Source: Cellulomonas uda (lineage in GTDB: Bacteria > Actinomycetota > Actinomycetes > Actinomycetales > Cellulomonadaceae). Taken from it: a stretch of 64,000 nucleotides of DNA. A program made the position numbers and the translations under genes. The stretch is taken from NCBI RefSeq assembly GCF_006538705.1, contig NZ_BJLP01000002.1, forward strand, positions 1 to 64,000. Direction: 5' to 3'. The notes beneath the pieces are model-generated. The model had not been told where the DNA came from. It did not search any database and saw nothing but the letters and a program-made list of their open reading frames with translations. Positions 14,976 through 22,755 of this stretch are shown piece by piece; the stretch's first letter is position 1; every line of letters begins with the position of its first letter.

Positions 14976-15602
14976 TCAGAGTCGGCTGGTGACCTCCTTG
15001 AGCAGGTCGGCGGGGGCAAGCCACATGGACGGGTAGTTGCCGTGCCACAGCTGGTTGCCGTCGGCGTCGACCAGGACGAACCCGTGCCCCGGGAGGCCTT
15101 CGTGCATGCCCTTGCCGAGGGTGTCGTAGGCGGCGGAGACGGTGCCGTCGTCAAGCAGGAACGGTGCCTGGACGCCGAGGCGTTGGCGATCGGTGTTGAT
15201 CTGCTCGGCGGTGTTCATCACGATCGGCAGCACGGTGATGCCGGTCTCGGCGAACGCTGGATCCTTCTCGATCTCGGCCATCTGCAGCAGGCATGAGTCG
15301 CAGCCGGCGCCCTCGTTGAAGTACAGGACGACCGGTCCACCGCGGAAGTCCGCCAGCGAGACGGTCGAGCCGTCCGAGGCGGGCAGCGTGAAGTCCGGTG
15401 CGACGCGCACGTCGCTGGACGTGGTCGGCTGGGAGGTGATCAACGCGGCGGCGATCAGCGTGGCCACGATCAGCAGACCGGCGCCCCACGCGGCCCAGCT
15501 GATGCGCTGGCGGCGGCGCGCCTGTCCCGCCTGCGCGGCCTGAACCTCCTGCAGAGCCTGCTGGCGTTCGGCGAGGCGACGGGTGGCGGTTCCGGAGGTC
15601 AT
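14976..15602 (-). CDS. Membrane-anchored AhpC/TSA thioredoxin-fold protein
   Basis: A 208-residue protein: charged cytoplasmic N-terminus, one membrane helix (about 37-57) and an extracytoplasmic AhpC/TSA domain starting APDFTLPASDG. The active-site-like pair is Cys101/Cys104 in GAGCDSCLLQ. It probably reduces or carries disulfides outside the membrane, with electrons from the CcdA-like protein encoded by the overlapping upstream gene (15599-15602, ATGA). Peroxidase activity is possible but the CxxC favours a TlpA-like thiol role. Its coupling to copper genes suggests repair of copper-oxidised thiols. Confidence 0.82.
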   Translation of the reverse strand: MTSGTATRRLAERQQALQEVQAAQAGQARRRQRISWAAWGAGLLIVATLIAAALITSQPTTSSDVRVAPDFTLPASDGSTVSLADFRGGPVVLYFNEGAGCDSCLLQMAEIEKDPAFAETGITVLPIVMNTAEQINTDRQRLGVQAPFLLDDGTVSAAYDTLGKGMHEGLPGHGFVLVDADGNQLWHGNYPSMWLAPADLLKEVTSRL

Positions 15603-16582
15603 CGGGTCACTTCTTCCGTGGTCGGGGTGGCGTGGCAGGACGGGACGGGCACGGCTGGGCCGTCGCTCGGCCCTGCAGCAGCCGTGGTCGTGGCCGGGGC
15701 GGCGCTTTTCGACCGAGCGGGCCGGCGCCGGTCGACGAGCGTCGCCCAGATGAACGCGGCGGCGACCGCGAGCAGCGCCAACCCCTGCAGGGGCTCGGGC
15801 ACCGGAGACAGGAAGTCCTGGACGGCGGCGAACACGTCGGTCAGGGTGCGGCTGGCGGCGTCCTGGAACGCCGAGCCGCCGGTCATGTCCTTGCTGCCGG
15901 CCAGGGCGATGACGAACACGCCCATCACCGTGAACCCGACCGCGACGGCGATGTTGAGGGTGTTGGTGACCAGGGTGCGGCCCGCGACGCGCAGCCGGAC
16001 GGTTCTGGCCTGGAACAGCTTGCGCTCACCGAGGCGCGCCTTGTCCCAGACCAGGGCGATCACGAACAGCGGGAAGACCATGCCGAACACGTACGCCAAC
16101 CCCAGGGCCAGCCCCCCGATGGGAGACCCGGACAGAATCGACAGGGTCATCACCCCGGCCAGGACTGGGGCGCAGCACGAGGACGCGATCCCGGAGAACA
16201 CCCCGAGGGAGAAGAAGCTCGCGGTGTCACCACCGGTGGTATCCGGAGTACGCAGGAACGACGGCAGCGACCACATCCGACCCGAGAGGGCCAGGCCCGC
16301 CAGGGCGATCATCAGCAGGCCGCCGGCCCAGTACAGCGGAGCGTGGTACCGGGCGATCGCGCCGGCGAGCAGGCTCATCCCCAGCGTGATCGGCACCAGC
16401 ACCACGGCCAAGCCCGCCGCGAAGACGAAGGTCAGCGGCAGCAGCCGCCACCGGGCGTTCTTGACCGCACCGGCCAGGTAGGACGGCGCCAGGAAGACGA
16501 TGCAACACGGGGCGAACAGGGCCACCCCGCCGGCGAAGAACGCCGCCAGGATGCTCCCGGTCGTCAGCAACTCGCTGCCCAT
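15599..16582 (-). CDS. CcdA/DsbD-family transmembrane thiol transporter
   Basis: A 327-residue polytopic protein with six or more hydrophobic segments. Cysteine-containing motifs APCCIVFLAPS in the first half and SSCCAPVLAG in the second correspond to the paired redox cysteines of CcdA, which passes electrons across the membrane. The C-terminal 50 residues are a Pro/Ala/Thr-rich tail. It starts one base after the glutaredoxin-like stop and overlaps the thioredoxin-like gene at its end. Together the three genes form a cytosol-to-envelope thiol relay. Confidence 0.87.
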   Translation of the reverse strand: MGSELLTTGSILAAFFAGGVALFAPCCIVFLAPSYLAGAVKNARWRLLPLTFVFAAGLAVVLVPITLGMSLLAGAIARYHAPLYWAGGLLMIALAGLALSGRMWSLPSFLRTPDTTGGDTASFFSLGVFSGIASSCCAPVLAGVMTLSILSGSPIGGLALGLAYVFGMVFPLFVIALVWDKARLGERKLFQARTVRLRVAGRTLVTNTLNIAVAVGFTVMGVFVIALAGSKDMTGGSAFQDAASRTLTDVFAAVQDFLSPVPEPLQGLALLAVAAAFIWATLVDRRRPARSKSAAPATTTAAAGPSDGPAVPVPSCHATPTTEEVTR

Positions 16583-16583
16583 C

Positions 16584-16880
16584 TCAGGCCCCGACCGCTG
16601 CCGTGCGCCGGCTGTGCAGGACCTTGGTGAGCTTCTTCCGCGGCAGTCGCCCGGCGGAGAAGAACTCCCCGTCTACCAGCACCAGCGGGTTCATCGGCGG
16701 GCGGTGCTCGGCGACCAGGGCCCGGCCCTCGTCCGTATCGATGCCGACACTGCGGACCACCAGCGGGAAATCACCGGCCAGGGCGGCTAGGGCCTCCTCG
16801 GCGTCGTGGCAGAAATGGCACGCCGGGGCATGGACGACGGTGACGAGGACCGGTGGGTCGGCGGGCTCGATGGTCGACAC
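16584..16880 (-). CDS. Glutaredoxin/thioredoxin-like small protein
   Basis: A 98-residue protein with a beta strand followed by CHFC (Cys21, Cys24) and helix HDAEEALAALAG. A central RPPMNPLVLVDGEFF resembles the cis-proline strand of glutaredoxins. It is likely cytosolic and may feed electrons to the CcdA-like protein encoded directly downstream. Start ATG 16880 is divergent from the response-regulator gene; a phased direct repeat lies 76-93 bases upstream and could serve both directions. Confidence 0.82.
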   Translation of the reverse strand: MSTIEPADPPVLVTVVHAPACHFCHDAEEALAALAGDFPLVVRSVGIDTDEGRALVAEHRPPMNPLVLVDGEFFSAGRLPRKKLTKVLHSRRTAAVGA

Positions 16881-16955
16881 GGGTTCTCCTGCAGGCGGTC
16901 GCGGATCGGTACATGTGGAGCGTCGACGTGCCGCACCGAAGGACCGGTCGCCCTT

Positions 16956-17013
16956 GGATCAAGGTTCGATGAAGGTCCCCGACCGGCGTCCGTCCGCAGC
17001 CGACAATGGCCAG
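16956..17013 (+). promoter_or_regulatory. Phased direct repeat 3 and response-regulator promoter
   Basis: GGATCAA (16956-16962) and CGATGAA (16967-16973) lie 11 bp apart, just upstream of the expected -35 region. A -10-like GACAAT is at 17002-17007, six bases before the GTG at 17014, so the transcript is probably leaderless. This is the position expected of an OmpR-family activator site, suggesting autoregulation. The repeat also faces the divergent thiol-relay genes. Confidence 0.7.
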
Positions 17014-17745
17014 GTGACCCCCACCCCAGACACCACGACGACCACAGCGCGGCGCGCGGTCGTCGTCGACGACGAGCAAGCCTTGGCCCGGCTGGTGGCC
17101 GGATACCTCGAGCGGGACGGGTTCGAGGTCAGCGTGACCCATGACGGTTCGCAGGCCGTCGGGGTGCTGCGCGAGGTCGATCCGGACGTCGTCGTGCTGG
17201 ACCTGGGCCTTCCCGGACTGGACGGGGTCGAGGTGTGCCGTCAGCTGCGCACGTTCTCCGACTGCTACGTGATCATGCTGACCGCCCGCGCCGAGGAGGT
17301 CGACACCCTCATCGGCCTGTCGGTCGGTGCGGACGACTACATGACTAAGCCCTTCAGCCCGCGTGAGCTCATGGCCCGGATCGCAGTCCTGCTGCGTCGA
17401 CCCCGCCGACCCGCTCCCGCCGTCGCAGCGGCGGCGCGCCCTGCTGTGGAGATCGGGGCGCTACGGCTCGACACGGACGCCCGCGAGGTGCACCTCGAGG
17501 GCCGCCTCGTGCCGTTGACGCGCACCGAGTTCGACGTCCTCGCCGCACTCGCTTCAGGCCCCGGACGGGTGTTCAGCCGCCAGGCCCTGATCGAGGAGGT
17601 CTGGGGCGCCAACTGGGTCGGTGACGAGCACCTCGTCGACGTGCATGTGCTGCACGTGCGCCAGAAGCTCGGTGACAGTGCTGAACAGCAACGGTTCGTG
17701 CGCACGGTGCGAGGTGTCGGGTACCGGATCGGGACCGGGGAGTGA
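17014..17745 (+). CDS. OmpR-family response regulator of the copper/thiol cluster
   Basis: A 243-residue regulator: receiver domain with acidic pocket VVDDE, phosphoacceptor Asp63 (VVVLDLGLPG) and conserved Lys in DDYMTKPF, then a winged-helix DNA-binding domain (LTRTEFDVLAAL ... VRGVGYRIG). GTG 17014 is chosen because a -10-like hexamer ends six bases before it. The stop overlaps the kinase start. It likely binds the 11-bp direct repeats at 9849, 13546, 16956 and 19425. The signal is not shown by the sequence; copper or thiol stress is inferred from the neighbours. Confidence 0.92.
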   Translation: MTPTPDTTTTTARRAVVVDDEQALARLVAGYLERDGFEVSVTHDGSQAVGVLREVDPDVVVLDLGLPGLDGVEVCRQLRTFSDCYVIMLTARAEEVDTLIGLSVGADDYMTKPFSPRELMARIAVLLRRPRRPAPAVAAAARPAVEIGALRLDTDAREVHLEGRLVPLTRTEFDVLAALASGPGRVFSRQALIEEVWGANWVGDEHLVDVHVLHVRQKLGDSAEQQRFVRTVRGVGYRIGTGE

Positions 17746-18860
17746 AGCCGATCCCGCCGGCAGCGCGGTGGGGCCTTGCAGGTCGCCTGCTCATCGCGCT
17801 CGTCATCGTGCTCGCGACCGCAGCCCTGACAGCGTGGCTGGTGGCCTCCGCCGTGGGCCCAGGCCTGTTCCACGAGCACATGGTGCGCGCCGGCCTGGAG
17901 GACCACGACGACGCCGTCATGCACGCCGAGCGGGCCTTTCGCGACGCGAGCGCCGTCTCCCTGGCCCTGGCCCTGGGCGCCGCCGCTGTGGCCTCAACTG
18001 CCGTGAGTCTCGTGCTCGCGCGGCGCATCGGCCGGTCTCTGGCGGCCGTGGCCACCGCTGCGGCGCGCCTGGGCGCCGGTCGGTACGAGTCCCGCGTCCC
18101 GGCTGCAGGACTGGGCGCGGAGTTCGACGACCTCGCCGAGTCGTTCAACGCCATGGCCGCGCGGCTGCAAGAGGCCGAGCGGCTGCGGGCCCGGCTCCTG
18201 GCCGACGTCGCCCACGAGGTCCGCACCCCCGTCGCCACCATCGCCGGGTACCTCGAGGCCGTGGAAGACGGCCTGCAACCGATGGACGAGCCCACAATGG
18301 CCGTGCTGCGCGACCAGTCCGCGCGCCTGACCCGGCTGGCACGCGACCTCGCCGCGGTGACCCGCGCCGAGGCCGGTGACCTCGTACTCACGCTCGAACC
18401 GCTCGCGCCAGACGAACTGCTTGCAGCGACCACCGGCACCTGGCGGGAGCGCGCGACCGCCGCCGGGGTCGACGTGCGGGTCCAGGTCGACCCCGAGCTG
18501 GGACACGTCCGTGTCGACCGCCAGCGTATGGGCCAGGTCCTGGACAACCTGGTCGCCAACGCACTGCGTCACACCCCGGCCGGAGGCACGATCACGCTCC
18601 GTGCGACCGGCGGTTACCAGCGCGTGGCGCTGCACGTGTCCGACACCGGTGCCGGCATCGCGCCCGAGCACCTGCCGCACCTGTTCGAGCGCTTCTACCG
18701 GGCCGATACCGCGCGTGACCGTACCCACGGCGGATCGGGCATCGGCCTGGCGATCTGCAAAGCGCTCACCGAGGCCCACGGCGGCACCATCACCGCAACG
18801 AGCGACGGCCCGGGAGCCGGCGCATCGTTCACCGTCACGCTTCCGGTGCCGCCCGGCTGA
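17742..18860 (+). CDS. Sensor histidine kinase paired with OmpR-type regulator
   Basis: A 372-residue kinase: membrane helix 1 (about 17-38), a loop of about 30 residues, helix 2 (72-93), HAMP domain, HisKA with phosphoacceptor His158 (DVAHEVRTP), and an ATPase domain with N-box NLVANALRHT and DTGAGIAPE. The short outer loop is rich in possible metal ligands (His44, His46, Met47, His55, Met60, His61), which fits copper or silver sensing. The GTG start overlaps the regulator stop. A metal signal is inference from these residues and the gene cluster. Confidence 0.92.
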   Translation: MKPIPPAARWGLAGRLLIALVIVLATAALTAWLVASAVGPGLFHEHMVRAGLEDHDDAVMHAERAFRDASAVSLALALGAAAVASTAVSLVLARRIGRSLAAVATAAARLGAGRYESRVPAAGLGAEFDDLAESFNAMAARLQEAERLRARLLADVAHEVRTPVATIAGYLEAVEDGLQPMDEPTMAVLRDQSARLTRLARDLAAVTRAEAGDLVLTLEPLAPDELLAATTGTWRERATAAGVDVRVQVDPELGHVRVDRQRMGQVLDNLVANALRHTPAGGTITLRATGGYQRVALHVSDTGAGIAPEHLPHLFERFYRADTARDRTHGGSGIGLAICKALTEAHGGTITATSDGPGAGASFTVTLPVPPG

Positions 18861-18862
18861 GC

Positions 18863-19108
18863 TCAGCGGGCTCCCGGCGCCGCGCTGTGCGGCGGCGACG
18901 TCACGGGCGCGTCCGCCGTGACGTCGTGCGCGCCATGGTGGGGCTGCCCGGTGTGGCCGCGGCGGTGCATCCACACCATCATGGCGATCATCATCAGCGG
19001 GCACGCCAGCGCAGCCGCCAACGCCGCGCCAGGACGCACACCCGCTGCCAGCGCCACGACCAGCACCGCCGCAGCAGCGACGACCATTCCCTTGAGGTGG
19101 CTCTTCAT
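18863..19108 (-). CDS. Small DUF2933-like membrane protein
   Basis: An 81-residue protein with two hydrophobic segments; the second contains ACPLMMIAMMVWMHRRGH, followed by a His-rich tail (GQPHHGAHD). The CPLMM...MH pattern resembles DUF2933 proteins found with copper and silver resistance genes. ATG 19108 follows GGAAGGA and overlaps the stop of the SHOCT gene, so both are co-translated. It converges with the kinase gene, with two bases between stops. The Met/His content suggests metal contact at the membrane; there is no direct evidence. Confidence 0.75.
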   Translation of the reverse strand: MKSHLKGMVVAAAAVLVVALAAGVRPGAALAAALACPLMMIAMMVWMHRRGHTGQPHHGAHDVTADAPVTSPPHSAAPGAR

Positions 19109-19341
19109 CGCAGTCCTTCCGATCGCGCCGGCACAGGTCCGGCGAGCTCGGCGTGAAGCCTGCGGTAAGTGTCCACATCGATCTGCCCGGCGGCCAGCCG
19201 GGCGTCGAGCAGCGTCACCGCGTCCGGCTCTGGTGCAGCGGGAAACAGTCGCGTCACCGCCCACACGGCCATGCCGAGCACCGCCAGGCTCGACGCGAGG
19301 ACCAGCCAGCCGCCGACTCCCAGATCCACGCACCACGGCAT
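19105..19341 (-). CDS. Small SHOCT-domain membrane protein
   Basis: A 78-residue protein: one membrane helix (about 8-32), then a C-terminal SHOCT motif LLDARLAAGQIDVDTYRRL. SHOCT tails mediate oligomerisation and are common in small membrane proteins near metal genes. ATG 19341 has GGGAG eight bases upstream. It is the first gene of a two-gene unit with the DUF2933-like protein, and a phased direct repeat lies 84-101 bases upstream. Confidence 0.8.
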   Translation of the reverse strand: MPWCVDLGVGGWLVLASSLAVLGMAVWAVTRLFPAAPEPDAVTLLDARLAAGQIDVDTYRRLHAELAGPVPARSEGLR

Positions 19342-19424
19342 CGGTCCGCTCCCTCTCGCGCCGGGCGCCGACGGCGCCCACGGCCTGAGGCTGCCCCGGG
19401 TACCCCCAAGATGCGGTCGAGGTC

Positions 19425-19442
19425 CGATGAAGGCTCGATGAA
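19425..19442 (-). promoter_or_regulatory. Phased direct repeat 4 (putative response-regulator box)
   Basis: CGATGAA at 19425-19431 and again at 19436-19442, exactly 11 bp apart, in CGATGAAGGCTCGATGAAAG. It lies upstream of the SHOCT/DUF2933-like pair. It is the fourth member of the set at 9849, 13546 and 16956. Confidence 0.7.
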
Positions 19443-19618
19443 AGAGAGCTCGTCGGGAACGCAAACCCGTTGGGCAATCGATGCCAGGCTGCTCAGTCCA
19501 GGGCGCCGCGACTAGGGCGTGTCTCCTAACCTTCCGGCGAGGTGCCCGTGTCGCGCGTCAGACTTAGTGGCAGGGCCCGTTGTTAGCGGGCCTGACCTGT
19601 GAAGGAATCTGATCGATC

Positions 19619-19936
19619 ATGGCGAGACCCCCGGTGATGCAGGCGGAGGAGAAGGTCCGGATCGTGTTGTCGGTCCTGGCCGGTGAGGTGACCGTGGCGG
19701 AGGCCGCGCGGCGGGCGAAGGTGTCCGAGCAGTCGGTCGGGAACTGGAAGCGCCAGTTCCTGGAGGCCGGCAAGACCGGCCTGGCCGCTGGGAAGTCGGG
19801 TCCCTCGACGCGTGAGGCCCAGCTCGAGGCCGAGGTCGCGGATCTGACCCAGGCGCTGGGTGAGGCCGCGGTCGAACTGCGGGTGTGGAAGAAGTCCGCC
19901 GAGGGCCGCCTGGGCCCTTCGAGGACCTCGAGGTGA
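19619..19936 (+). CDS. IS3-family transposase OrfA
   Basis: A 105-residue protein with an N-terminal helix-turn-helix (EEKVRIVLSVLAGEVTVAEA and following) and a C-terminal leucine-rich coiled coil, the usual OrfA layout. It recognises the element ends. Before its stop lies GGGCCCT (19912-19918), read as G GGC CCT: a canonical -1 slippery heptamer. Slippage places the ribosome exactly in the OrfB frame, giving the OrfAB fusion that acts as transposase in IS3 elements. Confidence 0.9.
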   Translation: MARPPVMQAEEKVRIVLSVLAGEVTVAEAARRAKVSEQSVGNWKRQFLEAGKTGLAAGKSGPSTREAQLEAEVADLTQALGEAAVELRVWKKSAEGRLGPSRTSR

Positions 19937-20880
19937 TCCGCTCCGAGGCGGGCATGCCGACCGCGAGGTTCTGCGCTGTGATCGGTGTGCCCGAGCGGAC
20001 CTGGCGCCGCCACCAGTCCCGCGCCCGTGCCGGGGCACAGCCCAACAGACCGTGGCCGCGTCCGGCCCGCGAGAGCGTGCGCGAAGCCGCCCGCCGGCAC
20101 GCGCTCGCGCATCCGGCGTGGGGTCACCGCAAGGTCTGGGCGATGTGCCGCCACGACGGCCACCAGGTCTCCCAGGCCACGGTCCTGCGGCTGCTGCGCG
20201 ACGAGGCACTGATCTTGCCCGCGTCCTACCAGCGTGAACGCCGTCAGCTCGCTGCGCGCCGCAAGGCCGCGTTCGCGACCGACCCGACGGGCCCGAACCA
20301 GGTCTGGCAGCTGGACTTCTCCGAGTTCGAGACCACGACCGGCGGGACCTGGCGCATCGCCGGGTGCCGGGACTACTGGAGCAAGTACGAGCATCGCTGG
20401 CACGTGTCCCCGACGGCGAACCAGCACGACGCGATCGAAGCGATCGAGCTCGCCCTGGCCGACTACGAGAACATGTTCGGCCAGCCGCTGATCGAGGCGT
20501 GCGCCCGCGACCAGGACGGCAACGTGGTCGCGGCGGTCACGATCGTGACCGACAACGGCGGCCCGTTCCGGTCCTTCCGGTTCGAGGCGTTCATCACCGC
20601 CCACCCCGAGCTGCGACACGTGCGCACCCGGGTCCGCACCCCCGGGCAGAACGGCTCACGCGAACGCGGCTTCGGGTCCCTGAAGTACGAACGGCTGTTC
20701 CTCGAAGAGATCGACGACGTCCTGGACCTCGTCGCCCACGCCGAGGACTACCGCACCGAGTACAACACCGTCCGCCCGCACGAGGCCATCGCCTGGAACC
20801 GACCCCACGACGTCTACCACGGCCTCGCCGACCCCCTGATCCCCAACTTTCCCGAACCCGAGAACCTGCCAGCTGCTTGA
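19885..20880 (+). CDS. IS3-family transposase OrfB (DDE integrase)
   Basis: A 331-residue frame, normally made as an OrfAB fusion by -1 frameshifting at 19912-19918; the listed start only marks the open frame. It has an HTH_21-like segment (HPAWGHRKVWAMC) and an rve catalytic core with Asp in QLDFSEF, Asp in VTDNGGPF and Glu after GSRERGFGSLKYE. The stop at 20880 is nine bases before the right end. No internal damage is seen. Confidence 0.9.
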   Translation: MEEVRRGPPGPFEDLEVIRSEAGMPTARFCAVIGVPERTWRRHQSRARAGAQPNRPWPRPARESVREAARRHALAHPAWGHRKVWAMCRHDGHQVSQATVLRLLRDEALILPASYQRERRQLAARRKAAFATDPTGPNQVWQLDFSEFETTTGGTWRIAGCRDYWSKYEHRWHVSPTANQHDAIEAIELALADYENMFGQPLIEACARDQDGNVVAAVTIVTDNGGPFRSFRFEAFITAHPELRHVRTRVRTPGQNGSRERGFGSLKYERLFLEEIDDVLDLVAHAEDYRTEYNTVRPHEAIAWNRPHDVYHGLADPLIPNFPEPENLPAA

Positions 20881-20889
20881 CGCGGGACA

Positions 20890-21101
20890 CTTCTACCTAG
20901 GCGATCAATCCCGAACCGTATGAGGGGTCATCGGGCCTGCGGCGGTCGTTGAATCGAGCGGCATGTGACCTCGAGCAACGGAGGATCGGAGTCGGGCGTA
21001 GTCGCACGCTCACCGCGAGCCAAGCGACTACTGGCGCTCGCCAGGGCGCACCTCGACGGCAGATGCCACTACGCCTCCCGGATCGTGGACCCGAGAAGAG
21101 G
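20890..21101. other. Island-chromosome junction, no gene seen
   Basis: This 212-base stretch between the IS3 right end and the NarL-type regulator gene holds no supportable gene, tRNA or integration repeat. A plus-strand frame from 20965 runs into and antisense to the regulator and is not protein-like. Confidence 0.5.
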
Positions 21102-21776
21102 TCAGTGGCCGGGCTCGGCGCGCCAGCTCGAGTGCTTGCGGGACGCGACCCACGCGGCGACCTGGGTGCGTCGCTGCAGGCCCATCTTCGCGAGCAGCGA
21201 CGTGATGTGGTTCTTCACGGTCTTCTCGGCGACGCCGAGCCGCTCCGCGATCTCGCGGTTCGACAAGCCCTCGCCGATGAGGTCGAGCACGCGCAGCTCG
21301 CTGGGCGTGAGGTTCTCGGTCGGGTCGTCCTGGCCCGCGCGACGGCGGGTGACCGTGCGCTCGTCGAGCAGCGTGCGGCCCGCGGCCACGGCGCGGATGA
21401 CGTCGGTGATCTCGGCACCGCGCACGGACTTGAGCAGGTAGGCCGCGGCGCCCGCCTCGAGCGCGGCGGCGACCGCGTCGTCGTCGTCGAACGACGTCAG
21501 GACGATGGCGCGCGCCCCCGGCTGCTTCTCGTGCACCTGGTGCAGCAGGTCGATCCCCGTGCCGTCAGGCAGCTGGAGGTCGACGAGCATGACCTGCGGG
21601 TGGACGAGCGTCGCACGGCGCACGCCGTCGGCGACGGACCCCGCCTCTGCGACAACGGTCATCCCCTCGGTGCGCTCGACCACCTCGGCGATGCCGCGAC
21701 GGACCACCTCGTGGTCGTCGACGATCATGACCGTGATCGGTCCCTGCTTCCCTGGGGCGGCGTCAAGGTTCGGCAC
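21102..21776 (-). CDS. NarL/LuxR-family response regulator
   Basis: About 224 residues: an N-terminal receiver (VMIVDDHEVVRRGI, phosphoacceptor Asp in VMLVDLQLPDG, Lys in YLLKS) and a C-terminal LuxR-type helix-turn-helix (LTPSELRVLDLIGEGLSNRE and following). I chose GTG 21776 because TACGAT ends six bases before it, giving a leaderless start; an ATG at 21797 is the alternative. It resembles DevR/DosR-type regulators. No partner kinase is adjacent. It is divergent from the dehydrogenase gene with about 20 bases between. Confidence 0.88.
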   Translation of the reverse strand: MPNLDAAPGKQGPITVMIVDDHEVVRRGIAEVVERTEGMTVVAEAGSVADGVRRATLVHPQVMLVDLQLPDGTGIDLLHQVHEKQPGARAIVLTSFDDDDAVAAALEAGAAAYLLKSVRGAEITDVIRAVAAGRTLLDERTVTRRRAGQDDPTENLTPSELRVLDLIGEGLSNREIAERLGVAEKTVKNHITSLLAKMGLQRRTQVAAWVASRKHSSWRAEPGH

Positions 21777-21795
21777 AGTGGCATCGTAGCCAGGC

Positions 21796-22737
21796 ATGAG
21801 GACGATCCTGCTGCCCACCACGCTCGAAGAGCGCGTCGCGCTGCCACAAGGGTGGCGTTCGCTCGACTACGACCCCGCGCTGCCGCTGCCGACCGCGGGG
21901 CTCGACGCCGAGGTGCTGGTGGTGTGGGGGAACCGTCGTCCCGCGCTGGCGGACGCCGCGCGACGCCTGGCGGGGCTGCGCTGGGTCGCGTGCCTCGCGG
22001 CGGGCACGGACGCGGTCGACGACGCGGGCTTCGATCCGTCGGTCGTCGTGACGTCCGGTCGCGGGCTGCACGACGGGCCCGTCACCGAGCACGCGCTCGC
22101 GCTCCTGCTCGCGTGCGCGCGGCGGCTGCCCGACCTGGTGCGCGCGCAGGACGAGCGCCGGTGGGCCGGGGAGCTCGGCGGCGTGCAGCGGGTGCACGAC
22201 ACGAAGTTCCGCACCCTGGCGGGGGCGCACGTCGTGGTCTGGGGGTTCGGGTCCATCGCTACCAGGCTCGCCCCGCTGCTGGTGGCGCTCGGGGCGAACG
22301 TCACGGGGGTCGCGCGGACCGCGGGCGAGCGCGAGGGGTTCGGTGTGGTCACGCCCGACGAGCTGCCGCGCGTGCTGCCGACGGCCGACGCGCTCGTCGG
22401 GATCCTGCCCGCCACCGCGCAGACCCGGCACGCGATCGACGCGCGGGTGCTCGCGATGCTCCCGCCGCGCGCGTTCGTCGTGAACGTCGGGCGCGGCGCG
22501 ACGCTCGACGAGGGCGCGCTCGTCGACGCCGTGCGCACGCGGCAGATCGCGGGCGCCGCGCTCGACGTGTTCGAGCGCGAGCCGCTGCCTCCGTCGAGCC
22601 CGCTGTGGGGCGAGCCGCGCATCCTCATCAGCCCGCACGCGGCCGGCGGACGGCCGCAGCACGCGGGCGCGTTCCTCACCGAGGCGCTGCGCGCGTTCGA
22701 CGAGGACCGTCCGCTGCCGAACGTCGTCCCGCGCTGA
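21796..22737 (+). CDS. D-2-hydroxyacid dehydrogenase family protein
   Basis: A 313-residue NAD(P)-dependent oxidoreductase of the phosphoglycerate dehydrogenase-like family. The nucleotide-binding segment reads VVVWGFGSIATRLA. Downstream are the conserved NVGRGATLDEGALVDA, with the substrate Arg equivalent near it, and the catalytic His in ISPHAAGG. The substrate cannot be told from sequence; the protein is shorter than SerA and lacks an ACT domain. It is monocistronic on the plus strand, convergent with mutM. Confidence 0.9.
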   Translation: MRTILLPTTLEERVALPQGWRSLDYDPALPLPTAGLDAEVLVVWGNRRPALADAARRLAGLRWVACLAAGTDAVDDAGFDPSVVVTSGRGLHDGPVTEHALALLLACARRLPDLVRAQDERRWAGELGGVQRVHDTKFRTLAGAHVVVWGFGSIATRLAPLLVALGANVTGVARTAGEREGFGVVTPDELPRVLPTADALVGILPATAQTRHAIDARVLAMLPPRAFVVNVGRGATLDEGALVDAVRTRQIAGAALDVFEREPLPPSSPLWGEPRILISPHAAGGRPQHAGAFLTEALRAFDEDRPLPNVVPR

Positions 22738-22755
22738 CGCCGGCTCGGCCGCGGG

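Larger units (their letters stand above)
19549..20889 (+). mobile_element. IS3-family insertion sequence
   Basis: Left end TGTCGCGCGTCA (from 19549) and the complement of the right end, TGTCCCGCGTCA (to 20889), match at 11 of 12 bases; TGGCAGG follows in both. The element is 1,341 bp, with two overlapping frames in the IS3 OrfA/OrfB arrangement. I see no flanking target duplication. It lies at the junction of the metal cluster and the conserved chromosome and appears intact. Confidence 0.88.

Noticed and set aside
20965-21441. A 158-codon plus-strand frame after the IS3 element
   Set aside because: Most of it is antisense to the NarL-type regulator; the first 45 codons have no ribosome site or recognisable pattern.
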